Assembly: GCA_005877815.1 (NCBI GenBank)
Contig: VBOG01000107.1
Location: 1-64,000, forward strand
DNA length: 64,000 nt
Source of the DNA: Nitrospirota bacterium
GTDB taxonomy: Bacteria > Nitrospirota > Nitrospiria > Nitrospirales > NS-4
Direction: 5' to 3'
The position numbers were made by a program, and so were the translations under genes. Below, piece after piece: positions 61,909 to 64,000 of the stretch (its first letter is position 1; every line of letters starts with the position of its first letter). The notes under the pieces are model-generated. The model was not told where the DNA came from and ran no database searches. It saw only the letters and a list, made by a program, of their open reading frames with translations.

Positions 61909-63789
61909 CTATCGCGTCCGTCTCGCCTTGGTCAGTGAGAACGCACCGATGGGCCCGTCCGGGTCTAAGGACGGCAGAATGACGGGGACCTGTTCCTTAC
62001 CCAACTCCGCAGCGCTCGATGCCACGTGCGCACGCAGGTAGGCGAACAACTCGCCGACATCCACCCAGCCGTTATCGTTCATATCGGCCTGCCCCCGGAT
62101 TCCTTTGAGGAATTGATACGTGAAGAGGCCATGCTGCCCCGCTTCCCAGGGAAGGGAAGGCCCGGGACTCGGGGACGACGCGATCAGAACGTTGCGGCCT
62201 TTTGTTCGCAGACCGGGCGCCTCCCAGAGGAGGCCGGCTGGTCCCGCCTGTCCAGTACCTTTCACCGTGTTAAATGCCACATCGGCAAGCAGAAGGTTCA
62301 ACCGTGAAGGAATCCTGTTCAAGACCTCTTGAAGTCGCGTGAGTGAATAGCCACGGGGCGCGCTCTCTGGTGCGCCGGTGTCGTATGCCAAAATCGACAT
62401 CTCGTGATTCGGGGCATTGAGCAAACCACTTCCCACGAGATACACCAGCACGATTCCCGATGACTTGGCCTTTCGCGGCAGCCAATCTTCGAAGGTACTT
62501 TCAATGTCCGCCAATAATGCGCGATCATCGGTCAGCACACGAACGTTTTCCGCCGGGAAGCCGGCAAGAGCCGTCAAGTGCTTCCCGACGATTTCGGCGT
62601 CGCGTTTCGCGAATTTCATTCGCGGCACCCCCTCGTCCCGATAGCTGCCGATACCGATCACGACGGCATACGAGGTGCGCCGTTCAAATCCCTGAGGCCG
62701 CGGAGGCACTTGGTCCACGTCGACTGAGAGCACCTCCAGCGATTCGGACGGTGCGTCCTTGACACCCGGCTGCACCATTGCCACGAATCGTTTTCGCGTC
62801 GACACTCCAAAACCTCCGGCTTCCGTAATCTGCACCACCAACTCTGCTTGTTGATCGGCAAGAGATGCCGACAGGGTCGAGGAGATCGTGACCTGTTTCT
62901 TTTCGCCCGGCTGGATGTCGCCCAAAAATGTGGGCGAAGTGAATTCTTTGACCAATGCGGCCGTGCCCGAGAGAACGGCCGCGACACCTCGAGCGACCCC
63001 TGGGCCGCTGTTGGCGACTTCCAGCCGAATGAGGACCTTTTCTCCTCCTTCAAGGATCTGGTTATGGTTTTCATCTTCCAATGACGCTCGGAAGCTCAGG
63101 GTCGGGGATTCGGCACTACTGCGCGGTTGAGCAGCGGCACCCGCCGCCAACTCTTGCCGCGTTCGAAGCCGGATCGCGGCATCCCTGATCCTGACCGCTT
63201 GCGTCAGACTCTCAACGACACGGTCTGAGAGTTTCTCTATCGCCTCGGTCACCGGCAACATAATACCTTGGACTCTGCACTCGGTGCCGTCCGTACGCGC
63301 CGTCCATTTCCCCTCGGCCTTGATGACGTCGTTGAACAAACTCTTGCCTTCCGTGTCCGAAACACTGATTCGCAAGCGGATGAGGACCTTGAGCGGATAT
63401 TCCCCAATTTCTCTTCTGGGAATATTGAGATTGATCTCGGACGTCTCCAGCACCGCGCTCAATACGGCATCCGCGGGCTCCTTGGCCGCCGTCCCTTCAA
63501 ACGTTTTCTCGAAGACCTGCGCAGCGTCAGCCTTCACTTGTTCTGCCAGCCGCTCGCCGAGAGGAATGGCCTGCGGCACATTGCAAGAGTCCCGGTAATA
63601 CATCTGCGCTTGTTTCAAGGCGTCGGGAAGGTCGAGACGCACCGACAGAGGAATGCTCGGCGTCTGAGGTTCGCTGGATTTGAATTCGAGCCGTGGAAAG
63701 ACAACTTTTTGACCGCACCCCGATGTCGCGCCGAGAAGCAGAAGGAGTAGTGCCAGAGTTGGCCTTACCAGGCGATACGAACAGGACAA
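61909..63789 (-). CDS. Lipoprotein with degenerate caspase-like (C14) domain
   Basis: A TTG start at 63789 with GAGGAG upstream gives a lipoprotein signal (poly-Leu core, lipobox T-S-G-C). Then come an alpha/beta region, a beta-sandwich with the CARDB-like look of N-S-G-P-G-V-A-R-G-V, and a caspase-fold domain (Y-A-V-V-I-G-I-G-S-Y-R-D, A-K-R-D-A-E-I-V, E-N-V-R-V-L-T-D-D-R-A). The His of S-G-H-G is replaced (V-G-S-G-L-L) and the Cys of D-A-C-F-S-G is Ala (D-V-A-F-N), so it should be inactive. A calcium-loop-like D-M-N-D-N-G-W-V-D-V-G-E-L follows. Function is unknown. Confidence 0.75.
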   Translation of the reverse strand: MSCSYRLVRPTLALLLLLLGATSGCGQKVVFPRLEFKSSEPQTPSIPLSVRLDLPDALKQAQMYYRDSCNVPQAIPLGERLAEQVKADAAQVFEKTFEGTAAKEPADAVLSAVLETSEINLNIPRREIGEYPLKVLIRLRISVSDTEGKSLFNDVIKAEGKWTARTDGTECRVQGIMLPVTEAIEKLSDRVVESLTQAVRIRDAAIRLRTRQELAAGAAAQPRSSAESPTLSFRASLEDENHNQILEGGEKVLIRLEVANSGPGVARGVAAVLSGTAALVKEFTSPTFLGDIQPGEKKQVTISSTLSASLADQQAELVVQITEAGGFGVSTRKRFVAMVQPGVKDAPSESLEVLSVDVDQVPPRPQGFERRTSYAVVIGIGSYRDEGVPRMKFAKRDAEIVGKHLTALAGFPAENVRVLTDDRALLADIESTFEDWLPRKAKSSGIVLVYLVGSGLLNAPNHEMSILAYDTGAPESAPRGYSLTRLQEVLNRIPSRLNLLLADVAFNTVKGTGQAGPAGLLWEAPGLRTKGRNVLIASSPSPGPSLPWEAGQHGLFTYQFLKGIRGQADMNDNGWVDVGELFAYLRAHVASSAAELGKEQVPVILPSLDPDGPIGAFSLTKARRTR

Positions 63790-63920
63790 TACCACACTCC
63801 TCGACTGTGCAATCCAGGCATCCAACCGAAGCCTTATACAGCATGTGCTCCATGAAGGCAATGCAAACGTGGTGCGCACGAGAGTTGACCGTCTCATCGC
63901 GAAGCCGTTAGCATGAGGCG

Positions 63921-64000
63921 ATGCACGCCTCGCGCTCGCATGGCCATCACTGGCTTCTCCTGACCGATCTCCTCAGACTCCGCAACCAGACAGGCTCGCT
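63921..64000 (+). CDS. Possible 5' end of a gene running off the window
   Basis: An ATG at 63921 opens a frame that stays open to the window end (M-H-A-S-R-S-H-G-H-H-W-L-L-L-T-D-L-L). A weak GAGG-like site precedes it. Too little is visible to identify a product. Confidence 0.2.
   Translation, partial: MHASRSHGHHWLLLTDLLRLRNQTGS

Overview
The window is a contiguous piece of a GC-rich, Gram-negative bacterial chromosome. The outer-membrane gene set (lpxD, lolC/E and lolD, lnt, pal), the AddAB-type recombination pair, a tetraheme-free DUF3365-type cytochrome and several small zinc-ribbon proteins are all consistent with a Nitrospira-like member of the Nitrospirota. That assignment is an inference from gene content and protein style; no 16S gene or other decisive marker lies in the window. 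Most of it is dense housekeeping DNA. There is no CRISPR array, prophage, insertion sequence or rRNA operon, and the only tRNA is tRNA-Thr(CGU).

Layout. (1) 1-4892, plus strand: uppS tail, cdsA, dxr, rseP and proS, a tightly spaced envelope/isoprenoid/translation operon. (2) 4908-8517, minus: tetR, pal, then a radical SAM gene, a 62-residue protein and a LysM lipoprotein. tetR has a near-consensus promoter with a 14-bp palindrome over the predicted transcription start. (3) 9189-16222: an accessory-like stretch of mostly orphan genes: an aldo/keto reductase, zinc-ribbon proteins, a receiver-domain remnant, a PRC-barrel protein, two related Pro/Tyr-rich exported proteins, a MarR regulator with a cysteine-rich tail, and several unknowns. 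(4) 16135-24763, minus: addB and addA, preceded by a small operon of a 2-hydroxyacid dehydrogenase, a glutaredoxin-like protein, a 54-residue zinc ribbon and an unknown. (5) 24887-32912, plus: lnt, prfB (with the programmed +1 frameshift), lysS, lolC/E, lolD, then a DGQHR-domain (DndB-like) gene and a cysteine-rich protein. (6) 32984-36971, minus: trpF, trpB, trpA and a phospholipase-D/cardiolipin-synthase-like lipoprotein, the last three overlapping; lpxD diverges from them. (7) 38252-52701, minus: a long run clpC, tsaD, hflX, nth, yicC, gmk, rpoZ, coaBC, TPR gene, aroQ, efp, accB, accC, thiE, then a monoheme DUF3365 protein. A strong intrinsic terminator separates clpC from tsaD. (8) 52914-64000: nadK (apparently leaderless), an FprA-like reductase and fumC, gltA, remnants of an adenylate cyclase, an arsenate-reductase-like protein, HU, a fatty acid desaturase, an RRM RNA-binding protein, tRNA-Thr, and a lipoprotein with a catalytically dead caspase fold.

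Points most worth attention: hflX has a conserved N-terminus whose only plausible start is an AUU codon behind an ideal Shine-Dalgarno; the caspase-like lipoprotein lacks both catalytic residues; a solitary DGQHR gene sits with a cysteine-rich partner behind the lol genes; tetR carries an apparent autoregulatory promoter-operator; the clpC terminator ends only nine bases before the tsaD start; and two regions hold decayed signalling genes (a receiver and a cyclase). Nothing here proves a new multi-gene system. The strongest candidates for undescribed function are the DGQHR/Cys-rich pair, the radical SAM trio and the pseudo-caspase lipoprotein. All start choices, promoters and terminators were read by eye.
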